DNA from: an uncultured Eubacteriales bacterium
GTDB lineage: Bacteria; Bacillota; Clostridia; Christensenellales; CAG-917
Direction of reading: 5' to 3'
Length of the DNA: 64,000 bases
Assembly: GCA_900545885.1 (NCBI GenBank)
Contig: URAF01000007.1
Location: 1-64,000 of the forward strand
Every line of letters begins with the position of its first letter. Position 1 is the first letter of the stretch. A program made the position numbers and the translations under genes. Below, piece by piece: positions 43,449-53,076 of this stretch. The notes below the pieces were generated by a model that was given only the letters and a program-made list of their open reading frames with translations, was not told the origin of the DNA and did not search any database.

Positions 43449-46400
43449 TTAATAGAATCCCATGAACTCCCAGACGACCTGTCCGAAGTCGACTACTTCG
43501 TCGTCTGTTCCGCCGTATGACATTCCCGCATCGACTATAAGCGGCGGCATGACATAGTTATACACGCATTTTGAATATTGCTTGACAACTTCTGCCGTAA
43601 CTTCTGAGTTGGTCCATGTAAGATTACCCCACCAACTCTGTATTTGTCCCCACAGACTGTTATCCTGTTTATCGGCATCGTTGATTATGACGAAGCTTTC
43701 GATTGCCATACAGCCGTTGAAAGTATTTTTATTATCTTTCGTACCAGGCGCAACAAAAACCTGACTCCGCGGAGCATAGACAAATCCGTTGAACTCCGTT
43801 GTTGCGCCGAGCCATATGAGACTGTCGTTGTTGGATATCACGTAAAGTCCGTCATTCCCGTAATTGCTCCCCTGCGACGCTTCTACAACTCCGAAACTGC
43901 AATTTTCTTTTATCGTTAATGCGGGGAACATGCTACCGTCATTGAAACTTTTTTCGTTTTCGAGATACAGGAAGACCATGTTGCCGCCTTTGAGTACAAC
44001 TTTCGACGCCTGATTGGCATTGCCGAACATAATACTTTGCCCCACGCGAACATGGATATTTCCATTGGCCGTATCGAAAACGACCGTTGAATATTGTTCG
44101 AAATCTATTTCCCCACCGAAGATTACACTCTCTTTTATAACGAGTTTACCGTTTGAAACCTCACCGGCTTCGGGGTGCGGAACAGTAAAATCATTTCTGC
44201 CCAGAATATAATCCACAAAATTTTCGACAGATGAAAAGCCTTTTCCTCCGTTGACGTCAAAACCGTTGTAATAAGTGCCGGGTTCGCCGTTCTGTATTTC
44301 CGTTTCTGTTTTATGTTCAGGCGCGCTCCACTTGCGCAGCTTTATCACTTTGTCCTTCCAGATTTCGTCCGCCTGCACGCCATTAAAATATCGCGTTACG
44401 ATTTCGGAAACACCTATGCCCTGTTGTTGGTCCAAACCGAACTGACTTTTCAGTTCTATCAGACGACGATTAAGCGCATCATCAATCGAACTTGCACCGG
44501 CGTTGATACGATTGACCATATCTGTTTCGCTCGAATTCGCCGCGTACTCTCCGCTCGGGAAAACACTGGACTTATAGTTGTTGACATTATCCTTTCCTAT
44601 TCTTGTATCCCAACAATAACCGTTTGACAAACTATAGAAATTGTTGATAACAATGCTTTTTTCAAAGAATTCTTTATACAACCAGCCATCCCAATCCCAA
44701 TAGCTCTCGTCAGTATTGGCATGTTCATTGCCGTCGATATGAAAACCGCCTGTACCTACACATATTGTGTCAAATTTGTTCACATCGGCATGTTGCCCCA
44801 AATCCAGACCGTTTTGCGTAGTTTTTATTTGTAATTTATCCGCATAAATAAGATTGCTGTCACCGTTTTGGTCCTGTTCGAAACAGTTCCAACGCGTCGC
44901 GGTTTTGTCTTCTTGCGGTGTGCCCGACCAGTTCGGCAGATAACCTCGGTCATAACACCGTGTCGCATCGATAAACAGATATGCTTTTACATATATGTTT
45001 CCATAATGATCGACCAAGCTTTCGTTGCCTTTTGACCATTTTGCCATTACAATTTGAGTGTTCACTGCCGACCAAAGATTGCCCGAAACGCTGGTATTGG
45101 TAAGCACTGCACCCCACTTGTATATTGAACCGACGTTTCCAACATCCGCGTGTCCGAAGACGTTTCCGTCGTATTTTTTATAATTGACCGACGTGCCTTG
45201 CCCTTCGATTATCAAATTGCCGCTGATCAAAATGTTGTCCGAAGAAAACTTTTCGCCTGCGAAATATACGTTGCCGTTGACATTCGTGTTTACCATTGTG
45301 AGCTCGTTGCCGAAACAGTAAACGTCTCCCGTTATATTCGCGCCTATTATCTGAGCGTTACCCTGAACGATAACGTCACCGTAAATAGTCACGTAATACT
45401 TATTAGACGACTTGTTTGCGGGATAATCTATATTTTTGGTAGGATATTGTTTGCCGATTCCAGCCCAGTTTTCAATGTATGTGCCGTCTATGACCAGATT
45501 TTTGTATGCGTACACATTGTTCTTAATGCCGTTTTGTGCATTTTTGGTGTTCGTGCTGTCGAAATTCTCGATGCGAGCGTCTTCCCACAAATACAGATGG
45601 CCGTTGACACGAAGCTGCGATGCCGCTCTGGTCAGCGATTTCATGTCGCGATTGTCGAAAAATACTTCTTGCGAAAAGCCGTGTTCATAATGCGAATTTT
45701 TGAATTTATCGTCATAATCGCTCTTGCCTGTGGAAACATAATCGTCTTTGTCGATTAATTGCCACATTTCTATGCCTTCGGATTTGGGCGCGGTTGCATT
45801 GCTGTCCTTCGGAAATACCTGCCTTTTTTGGGTATCGTCCCACATATACGGATACAACTCGTTACTCTTATCTTTATCGAGCAATCCGATCAAAATGCGC
45901 GAATGCGCATAAACATTTCCTTCTATTGCCGTTGTCGCGCTTGTCCCGTCAGATGAAGGAGCAAACATATAAAGTTCTACCCAGTCGTTGAAATATTTAT
46001 CACCGAAAGTCATTCCATTCTCAACTTTGGCATTGGTAAAATCGGTAGGCATCGGGTAGTTGTAAATGTCCATAGGACGAGTGTGTCCCACAAGGTTACT
46101 ATCAAGCGTGTTTGCCTGAACTTTGCCGTACAGTTCTTCACGCAAAATATTGTTGTATGCGAGTATCGTGCTGTCACCAGTAACTATCTGTCCGCTCTCA
46201 TCACGAATGTACTGACCGGGCAACGCGGAATAACCTTTGTATGTGCCGCCTTCTTTGAGTGCGCCGAGAACTGCGTTGTATGCTTTTTGTTCATCGGTCA
46301 AACTGTCACCAGTAAATTCCGTCAAAGCGGGCTGAGAAATATATACGTCTCCTTCGGTTACTCCCACAATTGTGCTTATCGGGGATTGCAGGCAGAACGT

Positions 46401-46946
46401 GTTGTCGAATATCTTTTTGAGTTCGCTTGCCGCGGCGTTTGTACGCGCTATTTTTGCGCGCGCGAAGTCGCTGTATCCCTTGTAATTCGCGTTGGCTTCT
46501 ATGCTGATTTCGTTGCGGTCGGCACTGGCGTACCTTGCTTTCAGCGTACACCTGCCCATATAAGAGTCGAAAAATCCGTTGGGAACATACTCCGCCCCGC
46601 CGCCGCCGTATGTAGAACCGATTTCTATCGTTACGTCGGTGATTTCGAGACCTGCATTGATTTCGTCGTCGAGAGCTTCGTTCAGGCTGTTTGTCAACGT
46701 CCCTATAAGGCTCGGATTGCCTTTCAACAGACTGTGGAAACTCTGCACGCTGGACATCGCCGTGTAATACGCCTGCTGTTTGCAGAGCTTTGCGTAAGAG
46801 TAAAGATAAGAACGCATCGAAATAGTCGTGAAAAGAGTCCCCATGATGATGAGTATCGTCATAGACACAAGCACCATGGCGAGCGAAGCTCCCCTTTTGG
46901 AACTCTTTCGTATAAATCGTCTTTCTGCGTTCAGTCTGCCTTTCAA
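43449..46946 (-). CDS. Giant minor-pilin-like surface protein with repetitive beta-helix-like region
   Basis: 1165 residues. The TTG start at 46946 follows AGAGGAAAG. The N-terminus (SKRG then ASLAMVLVSMTILIIMG, about 17-36) looks like the GspK/PilX type of anchor, with a Lys-Arg-Gly before the hydrophobic helix but no Glu5. The long ectodomain has short alternating hydrophobic segments such as GDVIVQGNAQIIGANITGDV and VNGNVYFAG, which resemble bactofilin or polymer-forming beta-helix turns. It is Asn/Asp/Tyr/Trp-rich. GspK-type proteins sit at the pilus tip; at over three times the usual size this one could be a tip adhesin. The helix fold is inference from periodicity. Confidence 0.75.
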   Translation of the reverse strand: MKGRLNAERRFIRKSSKRGASLAMVLVSMTILIIMGTLFTTISMRSYLYSYAKLCKQQAYYTAMSSVQSFHSLLKGNPSLIGTLTNSLNEALDDEINAGLEITDVTIEIGSTYGGGGAEYVPNGFFDSYMGRCTLKARYASADRNEISIEANANYKGYSDFARAKIARTNAAASELKKIFDNTFCLQSPISTIVGVTEGDVYISQPALTEFTGDSLTDEQKAYNAVLGALKEGGTYKGYSALPGQYIRDESGQIVTGDSTILAYNNILREELYGKVQANTLDSNLVGHTRPMDIYNYPMPTDFTNAKVENGMTFGDKYFNDWVELYMFAPSSDGTSATTAIEGNVYAHSRILIGLLDKDKSNELYPYMWDDTQKRQVFPKDSNATAPKSEGIEMWQLIDKDDYVSTGKSDYDDKFKNSHYEHGFSQEVFFDNRDMKSLTRAASQLRVNGHLYLWEDARIENFDSTNTKNAQNGIKNNVYAYKNLVIDGTYIENWAGIGKQYPTKNIDYPANKSSNKYYVTIYGDVIVQGNAQIIGANITGDVYCFGNELTMVNTNVNGNVYFAGEKFSSDNILISGNLIIEGQGTSVNYKKYDGNVFGHADVGNVGSIYKWGAVLTNTSVSGNLWSAVNTQIVMAKWSKGNESLVDHYGNIYVKAYLFIDATRCYDRGYLPNWSGTPQEDKTATRWNCFEQDQNGDSNLIYADKLQIKTTQNGLDLGQHADVNKFDTICVGTGGFHIDGNEHANTDESYWDWDGWLYKEFFEKSIVINNFYSLSNGYCWDTRIGKDNVNNYKSSVFPSGEYAANSSETDMVNRINAGASSIDDALNRRLIELKSQFGLDQQQGIGVSEIVTRYFNGVQADEIWKDKVIKLRKWSAPEHKTETEIQNGEPGTYYNGFDVNGGKGFSSVENFVDYILGRNDFTVPHPEAGEVSNGKLVIKESVIFGGEIDFEQYSTVVFDTANGNIHVRVGQSIMFGNANQASKVVLKGGNMVFLYLENEKSFNDGSMFPALTIKENCSFGVVEASQGSNYGNDGLYVISNNDSLIWLGATTEFNGFVYAPRSQVFVAPGTKDNKNTFNGCMAIESFVIINDADKQDNSLWGQIQSWWGNLTWTNSEVTAEVVKQYSKCVYNYVMPPLIVDAGMSYGGTDDEVVDFGQVVWEFMGFY

Positions 46947-47062
46947 CGTCTTTCCTCTGATATGATTTGACTTCCCGTTTCGACGGGCTTTTGCGTCATA
47001 AATCGCATAACGCGGTTTTTATGATTTACTTTTTATAACTTAAACGTTCGTTTTGCGCAAAA

Positions 47063-47989
47063 TCACGCAAGCGTTATTTCCGTGGTCTGCATCGTGTCGC
47101 CGAGCGGGGATTTGAAAAGTCCCTGCATTTTGTCGCCGACCGCGCGTACGGCTATGGTGTAAGTGCCGAGCTCCAACGCCGAAGTTCTGAAAGTGTAAGT
47201 CTGTCTTCCGTCTCCCGAAGCGTTGAGCGACGCTTTGTCGATGAGCGTATAGTTCTTGCCGTCCACGCCGTCGGTTACTATATAGAATTCGTATTTGACC
47301 GCACCTTCAACCGCATCGAAAGACACCGTCGCGCCTTCCGACGAAACGTTCTGTACGTCCGCCATAAGCGCGGGTACTTCAGCAACGCCCGTGTTGGCTC
47401 TCATATAGTACATTAGAACGAGGTTTCCTTCCGCAACGGTTGTGCCTGCGGTTTCGTCCTCAGTATAGGACACGCTGAGCGAAGTCATGCGGAAGAACGG
47501 ATTTGTGCGTACCGTTTCTATAAATGCATAAAGGTCGTCCGCTTCTGCTTCGAAAGGCGTGGGACACGTTGCGCTCGCCACAAAGTAGTTGGCTTTGTAG
47601 TCCCCGAAAGAGGCGGTGTAAGATTCTTCGTTTATCTTCCAACCTATCGTGCTGTAAGCCTTGATGTTGTGCTCGTCGAGCATTTTGATAATCATACGGT
47701 TTATGGCGATTATGCCCACCTTGTCGGCAAGTTCACCTTTGTCCGCGGCATAGTAGTAGTCGAGAAGTTTGTCGTACTCTTTTTCAAGAGCGGAAATATT
47801 GATTGACGCCACCTGCAACTGCAAATCCCTGAGTTCCTGCTGTTTCTCGGTGATTTGTTTTTCGAGCGTTTCAATCTCGGAGTTCGTCGGCATTATTCCG
47901 TAAACGTACATCATTCCCGCAAACAGGATTACGGCAAGCAATACAAGCAATATTTTGTCTCTGTTGGTGATTTTGAGGCTCATATTCAT
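47063..47989 (-). CDS. pilO: PilO-like alignment protein with added C-terminal Fn3-like domain
   Basis: 308 residues: a short cytoplasmic start, one membrane helix (about 13-31), a coiled coil (about 36-75) and a ferredoxin-like PilO domain (to about 200). After that comes a stretch VPALMADVQNVSSEGATVSF to the end that reads like a fibronectin type III fold (core EGATVSFDAVEGAVKYEFY). PilO normally ends before this; the extra domain would lie outside the membrane. The ATG overlaps the pilN stop. It acts with PilM and PilN to align the assembly platform. Confidence 0.85.
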   Translation of the reverse strand: MNMSLKITNRDKILLVLLAVILFAGMMYVYGIMPTNSEIETLEKQITEKQQELRDLQLQVASINISALEKEYDKLLDYYYAADKGELADKVGIIAINRMIIKMLDEHNIKAYSTIGWKINEESYTASFGDYKANYFVASATCPTPFEAEADDLYAFIETVRTNPFFRMTSLSVSYTEDETAGTTVAEGNLVLMYYMRANTGVAEVPALMADVQNVSSEGATVSFDAVEGAVKYEFYIVTDGVDGKNYTLIDKASLNASGDGRQTYTFRTSALELGTYTIAVRAVGDKMQGLFKSPLGDTMQTTEITLA

Positions 47990-48726
47990 ACGTTCATTGC
48001 CTCCCAGTTCACGTTGAATTTGAGTGTAAACGTCATCTTTTCGGGTTCGGTGGGTTCAACCGTTCCTTCGCCGCCCTCGTCGGGAGGAGTTGTAGGTTCG
48101 GTCGCGGGCTTCTGCGGAAGACCGGGATAATTCTTTTCGACGTCCGTGAAGTAGACGGCGTTTTGCGCGATGAGAGCGTCAAGTGCGGGATAATCGGCAA
48201 GTTTGTTGCCCGCAAGATAGTCCGCAAAATCCCACGCCGCGAGATAATCGGACACCGCGCATTCCACGGTAACCTGCTCCCCGCTGATTGCTATGCTTCT
48301 TATGTCGACGTCGAACACTCTGTCGGGGACGTCGTCGGCGTCGAACCCCGCGTCCGTTTCGTCCTCTTTGTCCGTCAGCATAAGTATGTCGATGAACGTT
48401 TTGCTTATTTTATCCGCCTTTGCCGTAAACTGCCCGGGCATTATTTCCGCAATGACTTCGGCGATATCGCTTTCGTAGGCGGCTTTCATTTCGTTGTATT
48501 TTTTCTGCAACGAGCTCAACTGGTCGGTCTGGTCGATTTTGTTTTGCAAATCGCCGAGCAAATCCTGATTGTTCGCGAGGTTGATTTTGGCGTTGACAAA
48601 AAGGAAGGTCATAAGTCCGACGATTATAACCACGCCCGCAATCATCGCAATCATCATGTTGGACGAACTTTTTTTCTTGGTCTCCTGTGTGAGACTGTAA
48701 AGAAGGTTTATGTCTTTTCTACGCAT
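47986..48726 (-). CDS. pilN: PilN-like assembly protein
   Basis: 246 residues from MRRKDINLLYSLTQE (GGGAGGA site). The N-terminal NLL motif is the part of PilN that binds PilM. A membrane helix (about 25-45) and a coiled coil (about 50-85) follow, then a GspL-like periplasmic-type domain. A Pro/Thr/Glu-rich stretch near 205-230 (PATEPTTPPDEGGEG) separates a last beta segment. It lies one base after the pilM stop and overlaps pilO. Confidence 0.86.
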   Translation of the reverse strand: MRRKDINLLYSLTQETKKKSSSNMMIAMIAGVVIIVGLMTFLFVNAKINLANNQDLLGDLQNKIDQTDQLSSLQKKYNEMKAAYESDIAEVIAEIMPGQFTAKADKISKTFIDILMLTDKEDETDAGFDADDVPDRVFDVDIRSIAISGEQVTVECAVSDYLAAWDFADYLAGNKLADYPALDALIAQNAVYFTDVEKNYPGLPQKPATEPTTPPDEGGEGTVEPTEPEKMTFTLKFNVNWEAMNV

Positions 48727-48727
48727 G

Positions 48728-49642
48728 TCAGTCCTCCCTGATAAGTCCGCCGATTGTGCAGAAGAACTCGTTGTAATCTTCGTCGGCAATGCTGTCGATG
48801 TTCTCGGGTACGGTCACGAGCTGCACCGAAACCCCGAGTCTGTCGGAAACGGGTTTCTTCATAAGCTCGAACTTTTCCGCGGTGCCCGCCACAACCACGT
48901 TGTTGCATTCGAGGTCGGGATAGAGCTTTTTGAACAAATCCATTGCGCTGCGGAGTGTGTTGCTGATGTCGTTTGCGAAATACGTTCTTTCGCTCTTGAA
49001 CCGCATGGACTCCATGGAAATTATGCTCTTCGTCATGCTGTACTTGAACACGCCGCCCACGACAAGGCTTATCATCACCATACTGTCGCGCAGTTCCGTG
49101 AATATGTAAGTATCGGGCAGCGAGTCCGCGGTATAACGCAGAAGTTTCGCCGTACAGTTCTGTCCGACGTCGATGGAAACCAGCCTGAACATAAGGTTCT
49201 TGCACAGCTTCTGAATGTCGGAAAGGATTATGTTGTCGACGTAGGTCACCATAATTCTCGTCTGCTTCTGCCCGTCGACTTTCTTTTCGAGTTCGATATA
49301 GTCGACCGTATTGCCGCTTGCGAGCTTTTCGTCGCTGAAAATCTCGTTTTTGATGAGCATTATGGTTTTCTTTTTGTTGAGCGTCGGAACCGTCATTTCC
49401 CTGAACGGAATGTTGATGTTGTCGAGAACGACGCGGATTTTCTTGTTTTTGAAATCCTCGTCAAGCTCACGCAGACCGTTGGTTACTACGGCTTCGAGTT
49501 TCTCGTAACCCTTCTCGTCGGGCGTGTCCAGATAGTCGCTGGGCATGGCGACGGAATAAAAACTGTTGATGACGATTTTCCGACGCGTGAACGACCCTTC
49601 GAGAATTTTGATTGTGTCCCCGCTGATGTGCAGTACGTACAT
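48728..49642 (-). CDS. pilM: PilM-like actin-fold assembly protein
   Basis: 304 residues, soluble, starting MYVLHISGDTIKILEG, with the actin-like beta-hairpin start of the PilM/FtsA-like family. The central SIDVGQNCTAKLL and later NVVVAGTAEK stretches are the nucleotide-fold landmarks; divergence is high and ATP binding is not certain. An AAAGGAGAGG site precedes the ATG. It is 10 nt after pilC and immediately before pilN. Confidence 0.85.
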   Translation of the reverse strand: MYVLHISGDTIKILEGSFTRRKIVINSFYSVAMPSDYLDTPDEKGYEKLEAVVTNGLRELDEDFKNKKIRVVLDNINIPFREMTVPTLNKKKTIMLIKNEIFSDEKLASGNTVDYIELEKKVDGQKQTRIMVTYVDNIILSDIQKLCKNLMFRLVSIDVGQNCTAKLLRYTADSLPDTYIFTELRDSMVMISLVVGGVFKYSMTKSIISMESMRFKSERTYFANDISNTLRSAMDLFKKLYPDLECNNVVVAGTAEKFELMKKPVSDRLGVSVQLVTVPENIDSIADEDYNEFFCTIGGLIRED

Positions 49643-49652
49643 AACCTCTCCT

Positions 49653-50852
49653 TTATCCTATCGACTGGTAAAGCGTAAGCATTGGCATCATGATTGCAAT
49701 CAGCACGAAACCTACGACAACCGCCATAACCATAAGCATTATCGGCGAAATCATACCGATAAGTCTCTTGAGTGCGCCTTGCGCCTCTTCTTCGAAATAT
49801 TTTGCCGTCTGAATGAGAATATCGTCGAGAGTGCCCGACTGCTCGCCTACGAAAATCATTGTCATGAGCATGGGGTCGAAAGAGTCGACGATGGAAAACG
49901 CTTCCGCGATGGAACTGCCCTTCCTTATTGCCACGACGGACTCTCTTATCTGCATTTCGATGAACCTGTTGTCCAGAATTTCTGCGCCCATGGAAATGGC
50001 TTCGAGAAGAGGTATGCCCGTCGCGTAAAGCGTGGAGAGCGACCTCGCGAAAGTCGCGGTGTAAAGCATTTTGCGGAGTTTGCCGATTACGGGTATCCGC
50101 GTTTTGAGCCTGCCGAGGAAAGTCGCAACGGCGGGTATTCTGAATATTATGGGGAGAACTACGATTAAAATCGCGATAACGATGAGCAGAATAAACCAGT
50201 TGTTTACGACGAAATCCTTGAGTCCCATCAGGATTGCCGTAGGCAGCGGCATTTCCGTGCCCTCGGGCAACATTCCGACCATTCGCGGCAGAACGACGAC
50301 GGACATAAGCACGACGACAAGGAAACATATCACCAACAGAATGATGGGATAGCTCATCGCGCTCTTGATCTGGTTGCGCTGTTTGTGTTCCTTTTCGAAA
50401 TAATCGGCAAGAGTCACAAGCGACTCGTCCATTTTGCCGTTCATTTCGCCGGACTTGATCATGCTCACGTACAGCGACGGGAACGTGTTGTCCATCGCCG
50501 CCATGGCAGTTGCAAGCGATTCGCCCTTCTGAATGCCCTCGTAAAGCGCGGCAAGAACGACTTTCAGGTGCTTTTTGTTCTTTTCCGTCCTCTCGTAGAG
50601 CATTTTCAGACTCATGCTCAAATCGAGACCCGAGGACAACATGGACGACAACTGCCTGCTGAAGGCAATTAAATCGCCGATTTTCAGCGGTTTGTATTTT
50701 ACTTGTTTGGCCCTGTTGACAATTCGGTAGTCGTAGCATTTGAGACTCTGCTCGTGCAGCAAGTCCCTGAACGATTTGTCGTCGGCTACAACTACAGTCC
50801 CTTTGACGAACTTCCCCGATGCGTCAACGGCTTTGTAACTGTACTTTTGCAA
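49653..50852 (-). CDS. pilC: Type IV pilus inner-membrane platform protein (GspF/PilC family)
   Basis: 399 residues with two GspF repeats and three membrane helices (about 168-192, 215-240, 370-395). I place the start at TTG 50852. It gives M-QKYSYKAVDASGK, the usual family N-terminus, and AAGGGGAG lies 7 nt upstream. An ATG at 50882 in the same frame is rejected because it overlaps the -10 box of the promoter. It is the first gene of the pilus locus and anchors the extension ATPase PilB. Confidence 0.93.
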   Translation of the reverse strand: MQKYSYKAVDASGKFVKGTVVVADDKSFRDLLHEQSLKCYDYRIVNRAKQVKYKPLKIGDLIAFSRQLSSMLSSGLDLSMSLKMLYERTEKNKKHLKVVLAALYEGIQKGESLATAMAAMDNTFPSLYVSMIKSGEMNGKMDESLVTLADYFEKEHKQRNQIKSAMSYPIILLVICFLVVVLMSVVVLPRMVGMLPEGTEMPLPTAILMGLKDFVVNNWFILLIVIAILIVVLPIIFRIPAVATFLGRLKTRIPVIGKLRKMLYTATFARSLSTLYATGIPLLEAISMGAEILDNRFIEMQIRESVVAIRKGSSIAEAFSIVDSFDPMLMTMIFVGEQSGTLDDILIQTAKYFEEEAQGALKRLIGMISPIMLMVMAVVVGFVLIAIMMPMLTLYQSIG

Positions 50853-50880
50853 ATTCCGGCTCCCCTTAAATAGTAAATTC

Positions 50881-50909
50881 ATTGTATCATACGCCCGCCG
50901 ACAATGCAA
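50881..50909 (-). promoter_or_regulatory. Promoter of the upstream pilus operon
   Basis: On the minus strand TTGCAT (50909-50904), a 17-nt spacer and TACAAT (50886-50881). Transcription should start near 50874, about 22 nt before the TTG start of pilC. This position decides the pilC start. Confidence 0.75.
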
Positions 50910-51125
50910 TACGCCACTTTTCACAACCGCCGCCGTCGGCGACTGTTTTTTAACAAAACCCGTCTGTTGCCGACACCTGATTTGTTATAAAAATACAAGC
51001 GTGCGGTTATTTCTCCCGCCGTTTTAATATTTGACGGCAATCATTGACAAAAGATGTTTTTTCATATATCGTTGAAGTAACATATTTTATATGTTTTATT
51101 TCGGTATTCCGACAGGGTGAGGCAT

Positions 51126-52781
51126 ATGGGAGAGAGCAAAAATAAATCCGACAAGAAAAATTCCAAAAATATGGCCGTGACTTACGGCATCAAAGACCCG
51201 ACGTTGGCAAAAATAATTCTCATTGCCTTTGTGATATGCATAATTCTGGCTTTCGCAATGTGCATCGTATCCGCCGTTTTCCTCTCCAATGCAGCTGAAA
51301 ACAACGGAATAATCTGCGTGGGCGGCAAGTACAGCACCGTGCTTACCAACCACGTCAGCGGGCTGAAACTCGACAAAGGCGCCGTAATCAAGCAAACGTC
51401 TTACGTCTTTGCGGGCAACCGCGTCGGCGTAATGAGTTTCGATAAAGACGGTTCCGTCGCCGTGTCGCTGCGCACCGTGGAATACATCGACTCCGAATGG
51501 GTGTCCTTCGTCGACAACCCCGGCGTCAGAACGCTGAGAGCCGATACGCCCATTCTCGGCGTTTACGAAAAAGACATAACTTCCGCATTCGTGCTTTCCG
51601 TGATAGACGACCCGATGATGTTCCTGCTCTTCGACATGATTTTCATCGTGCTCGCAATCGTGCTCGGACTGGTCTATTTCCTCGTTTCGCCCAAGGGCGC
51701 CAAGAAATACGAAAAGAAAAAGGAAGAAAGCGGTGAAACCGCTCCCGTCGTCGCCGTTTCCAACGACAACGCATCTCTTCTTATGACCTACCTCTCCACC
51801 GACGACAACATCAAACCCGTCGAAGAAGAGGACGCAGTCGCCGCAATCACCAACACCAACTACTACAATTCCGTAAGACTCCACGACGGCGAAGTTTACA
51901 CCGTAGTGAAGAAATACCCTGCCGCCGCCCGCGCAATGGAAGAGTACGGCGCGTCCGATATGGACATCATCAAGATGAACATGATAGGCAACGCCGACTT
52001 CGACAACCTCATTCTCATGCCCCACAAAGAAAAAACCATGACCATGCAGGAAGTCATCGACTACGTCGCGTCGCTTGAAGGCGTGTACTGCATCAAAAAA
52101 CGCGGTACGCTCAACTGGGTTTACAAATACAAATCCAAAACCATCCTCATCGTCAAGGAAAACGACGACCACAGCGGATACAAGGTCGCAGTCAAGGTCT
52201 ACCCCGACGCCGCGGAGAAAATCAACATCATCTACAAAGCGCTCGAAGACTCCACCTTCCCCATCGGTCCGTTCTGGTATATGTTCAACAACCTGCGCAA
52301 CCTGCCCGGTAACGTCATCAAATGGCTCATTTCCGAGTCCTACAAAATCTCCCAGTGGCAGCAGATACGCGCAGACATTCTCCGCGATACTCCCTCTATG
52401 GAAAGTCTGGGTTACGACGTGCTCGCAATGCGCACCGCTATACTTTCGGGCACTCCCGTCACGCCTTACGACAAATTCACGATAATCACGCAAACGGCAA
52501 ACGCGGACAACAAATACGCAACCGTGCTCGAAACAGGCTTCAACGGGCTTGAAGTCGACGAATTCACCAAAGAATTCACAATGCTTGTGCCCCACACCGA
52601 AAACCTGTCTTTCAGCATTCTCACCAAGAAGAACGCAAGCGAATCGCTCACCAACTCCTTCTGCAACGAAATGCTGTCGCTCTGCACACAGAACGCCGCA
52701 CCCGCGGCGCAGGAAGAAGGCGCAGGCACCGCAAACCGCGTCGTCCGCCGCTCCTCCACCGTCAAAAAGAAACGCAAATAA
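51126..52781 (+). CDS. Two-helix membrane protein of unknown function
   Basis: 551 residues from the ATG at 51126 (GGTGAGG site). A short Lys-rich cytoplasmic start is followed by TM1 (about 29-53), an extracytoplasmic loop of about 110 residues, TM2 (about 164-187) and a cytoplasmic part of about 360 residues. The cytoplasmic part starts with a Lys/Glu-rich hinge and ends in a basic tail (VKKKRK). The C-terminal region is regularly alpha/beta but matches no family I know. It diverges from the pilus operon 273 nt away and has its own terminator. A link to pilus control is possible but unsupported. Confidence 0.7.
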   Translation: MGESKNKSDKKNSKNMAVTYGIKDPTLAKIILIAFVICIILAFAMCIVSAVFLSNAAENNGIICVGGKYSTVLTNHVSGLKLDKGAVIKQTSYVFAGNRVGVMSFDKDGSVAVSLRTVEYIDSEWVSFVDNPGVRTLRADTPILGVYEKDITSAFVLSVIDDPMMFLLFDMIFIVLAIVLGLVYFLVSPKGAKKYEKKKEESGETAPVVAVSNDNASLLMTYLSTDDNIKPVEEEDAVAAITNTNYYNSVRLHDGEVYTVVKKYPAAARAMEEYGASDMDIIKMNMIGNADFDNLILMPHKEKTMTMQEVIDYVASLEGVYCIKKRGTLNWVYKYKSKTILIVKENDDHSGYKVAVKVYPDAAEKINIIYKALEDSTFPIGPFWYMFNNLRNLPGNVIKWLISESYKISQWQQIRADILRDTPSMESLGYDVLAMRTAILSGTPVTPYDKFTIITQTANADNKYATVLETGFNGLEVDEFTKEFTMLVPHTENLSFSILTKKNASESLTNSFCNEMLSLCTQNAAPAAQEEGAGTANRVVRRSSTVKKKRK

Positions 52782-52801
52782 CAATACCCTGCAACAAACA
52801 A

Positions 52802-52827
52802 AAAGCACCGTTTCCACGGTGCTTTTT
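52802..52827 (+). terminator. Terminator of the 551-aa membrane protein gene
   Basis: A 9-bp stem AAAGCACCG (52802-52810) with CGGTGCTTT (52817-52825) continuing into TTTT, 20 nt after the stop at 52781. Confidence 0.9.
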
Positions 52828-53076
52828 TTATATACGTTCAACCGATTGCGTTCAGTACCCTTTTGCGTCGGCGCCTTTTTGCGCCTGCCATTTTCACACC
52901 TGCACTTTTTACAACCGTGTTTCCTTATTATATATAAATAGAATAAAACAAAATCCTTAAATGATTTCCTGTTTTGTTATCGCTTTTCTGTTGCCTCTGA
53001 AATGCCTTTATTTGCAAAATTTCAGCCGTCGAAATTGTTTTATGTAGCGGGACGGCTTTGCCGCACCACGAAGCCG
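52828..53076. other. Gene-free interval, about 250 bp
   Basis: Between a plus-strand terminator and the stop of a minus-strand gene. A hairpin AAATTTC-AGCCGTC-GAAATT near 53017-53035 could end the minus-strand small gene. The rest is AT-rich with no reading frame I can support. Confidence 0.35.

Noticed and set aside
50853..50882. An ATG start for pilC at 50882
   Set aside because: It overlaps the -10 box of the promoter and has no ribosome site, while TTG 50852 has one and gives the family N-terminus.
51096..52841. A 581-codon minus-strand frame opposite the 551-aa membrane protein
   Set aside because: The plus-strand gene has a ribosome site, a membrane topology and a terminator. The minus-strand frame has none of these and runs through that terminator.
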